Assembly: GCA_963205415.1 (NCBI GenBank)
Contig: CAUJJS010000100.1
Location: forward strand, 1 to 35,824
Reading direction: 5' to 3'
Length of the DNA stretch: 35,824 bases
Source: Pseudomonadota bacterium
GTDB lineage: Bacteria; Pseudomonadota; Gammaproteobacteria; Xanthomonadales; Xanthomonadaceae
Shown: piece after piece, positions 34,741 to 35,824 of the stretch
Position numbering within the stretch: the stretch's first letter is position 1
Layout of the letters: every line of letters begins with the position of its first letter
Program-made: the position numbers and the translations under genes
The notes under the pieces: model-generated
Databases searched by the model: none
Told to the model about the DNA's origin: nothing
Seen by the model: the letters and a program-made list of their open reading frames with translations, nothing else

Positions 34741-35562
34741 ATGGAAATGGACCTACCCGCCTTGATCGAACTCGACCACGCCACCGTGATGCGTGGCGGT
34801 GTGCCTGTACTGCACGACCTCAGCCTGCGGATCGCCACCGGCCAACACACGGTGATCCTCGGGCCGAACGGCTGCGGCAAGTCCAGCTTCGTGCGGCTGA
34901 TTGACCGCAGCCTCTATCCCGTGGCGCGGCCGGATGGGCCGGCGCCGGTGCGAATCCTCGGGCAGTCGCGTTGGGATGTGTCGGAATTGCGCGGCAAACT
35001 CGGCATGGTTTCGGCCGAACTCACGAACGACCTGGCGCGCCACCCGTGGCTGGATGTGAATGCGGCGGTTTTGTCCAGCTTCTGGGGCAGCCACGGCGTT
35101 CCTGGCCACCGCCAGACCACGCCCGCGATGCAGGAAAGCGCCACACAGGCGCTGCACCTAATGGCGGCCAGCCACCTGCGTCATCGTCCCTTGGCAAGCC
35201 TGTCGGCCGGCGAGGCGCGCCGTGTCCTGATCGCGCGCGCCTTGGTGCACGAACCACAGGCCTTGATCCTGGATGAACCCACCACCGGCCTCGACATTGC
35301 CGCTCGCCATCATCTTTTGGACACCCTGCGTGCACTGGCGGGCCATGGCGTCACCCTGATCCTGGTCAGCCATCATCTCGAAGAAGTATTGCCGGAGATG
35401 CAACAGGCCATCCTGATGCGCGCAGGCAGGGTTTTGGCTCACGGCACCCCGGCACAAATGCTGACAAGCATGCGCCTGAGCGAATTGTTTGGTGTGCCAT
35501 TGAACGTGACACGCGATGAGGTCGGCTGGTGCACCTGGCAGCCGGTGACTGCCGCGATTTAG
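34741..35562 (+). CDS. ABC-type ATPase (273 aa)
   Basis: A stand-alone ATP-binding cassette protein with Walker A GPNGCGKSS (41-49), signature LSAGEARR (154-161), Walker B LILDEPTTGLD (Asp178, Glu179) and H-loop His211. The start is either 34741 or an ATG six bases on (MDLPALIEL); no good ribosome binding site settles it. There is no permease gene in view, and the pattern (GQHTVILGPNGCGKSS and HHLEEVLPEM) resembles the ModF/YlmA-like cytoplasmic cassettes. Transported substrate or target unknown. It ends at a 15-bp hairpin next to repeat copy 3. Confidence 0.85.
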   Translation: MEMDLPALIELDHATVMRGGVPVLHDLSLRIATGQHTVILGPNGCGKSSFVRLIDRSLYPVARPDGPAPVRILGQSRWDVSELRGKLGMVSAELTNDLARHPWLDVNAAVLSSFWGSHGVPGHRQTTPAMQESATQALHLMAASHLRHRPLASLSAGEARRVLIARALVHEPQALILDEPTTGLDIAARHHLLDTLRALAGHGVTLILVSHHLEEVLPEMQQAILMRAGRVLAHGTPAQMLTSMRLSELFGVPLNVTRDEVGWCTWQPVTAAI

Positions 35563-35595
35563 CAGGCTGCTGAAATACTGATTTCAGCAGCCTGC
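35562..35595. terminator. 15-bp perfect hairpin after the ATPase gene
   Basis: GCAGGCTGCTGAAAT (35562-35576) and ATTTCAGCAGCCTGC (35581-35595) pair fully around ACTG. The hairpin begins on the last base of the stop codon. No T run follows, so termination is uncertain. It abuts the palindromic repeat and might be a second small element. Confidence 0.6.
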
Positions 35596-35596
35596 G

Positions 35597-35730
35597 AGGG
35601 AACATCTGATCAAGTCGGAACGCTGTCATTGCGAGCGAAGCGAAGCAATCCATGTCTTTGATTTATCGAGTATCCATGGATTGCCACGTCGCTACGCTCC
35701 TCGCAATGACGGCTGATTCAGATGCTCCCT
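35597..35730. repeat. Palindromic intergenic repeat, copy 3
   Basis: Ends AGGGAACATCTGA and TTCAGATGCTCCCT form a near-perfect terminal inverted repeat, with the same inner arms as copies 1 and 2. The length is 134 bp. Its last two bases fall in the stop codon of the leftward EAL gene. Confidence 0.88.
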
Positions 35731-35824
35731 AGACCAGATACCGCATGAACTCAGCGTTGGACATCGGCCGCCCGAGCCAGAATCCCTGCATGTTGTCGCA
35801 GCCGCGTGCCGCCAGTTCCTCGAA
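35729..35824 (-). CDS. EAL-domain protein, C-terminal end only (runs off right edge)
   Basis: Read leftward, the last 31 codons end at TAG (complement 35729-35731). They encode FEELAARGCDNMQGFWLGRP and MSNAEFMRYLV, the typical end of an EAL cyclic-di-GMP phosphodiesterase domain (the GCDxxQGF-xGRPM pattern). The rest of the protein lies outside, so other domains and catalytic residues cannot be judged. Confidence 0.85.
   Translation of the reverse strand, partial: FEELAARGCDNMQGFWLGRPMSNAEFMRYLV

Overview
The window is GC-rich chromosomal DNA from a gammaproteobacterium, most likely of the Xanthomonadales (Lysobacter/Xanthomonas side). I infer this from the maf-rng-yhdP operon, the neighbouring acnA and acnB genes, the lipoprotein and M13 peptidase types, and the paired GTCGGGMTKMAKCCCGAC-like hairpins. 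No rRNA, tRNA or CRISPR array was seen. The assignment rests on protein character and layout only; no search was run.

Layout. Positions 1-2070: the start of a lipoprotein gene cut by the left edge, a TlpA-like thioredoxin lipoprotein, and a small unrecognised protein. Positions 2096-8545: aconitase B and aconitase A, divergent, with a VapBC toxin-antitoxin pair ahead of acnB. Positions 8621-9665: an unrecognised 319-residue protein and a possible 30-residue ORF. Positions 9677-18084: a complete type I Wadjet plasmid-defence operon (jetA, jetB, jetC, jetD), split between jetC and jetD by about 1.65 kb. That insert carries a second VapBC pair, a broken HsdR-N-like nuclease gene and a decayed second copy of the jetC 3' end. 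Positions 18106-20775: HipBA and a RelE/HigB-like toxin with an HTH antitoxin. Together with Wadjet these form a defence and toxin-antitoxin island.

Positions 21007-25497 hold a compact, translationally coupled minus-strand operon, read in the order sugar-phosphate isomerase-like TIM barrel, LuxS-family lyase, sugar-phosphate cyclase (dehydroquinate-synthase superfamily, closer to the sedoheptulose-7-phosphate cyclases), UbiG-family O-methyltransferase, UbiA-family membrane prenyltransferase. It partly resembles the ebo/edb clusters (UbiA, cyclase and TIM barrel) but has LuxS and a methyltransferase instead of the other ebo genes. This is the best candidate for an undescribed pathway in the window. 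It follows the housekeeping genes maf, rng and yhdP on the same strand.

Positions 31667-35824: a CopD-like membrane protein with a Fur-box-like site upstream, an M13 metallopeptidase lipoprotein, an ABC-type ATPase, and the 3' end of an EAL-domain gene cut by the right edge. Three copies of a roughly 133-bp palindromic repeat lie between genes at about 5.6, 31.8 and 35.7 kb. A separate repeat with a 23-bp period and an inverted arm lies at 20.8 kb.
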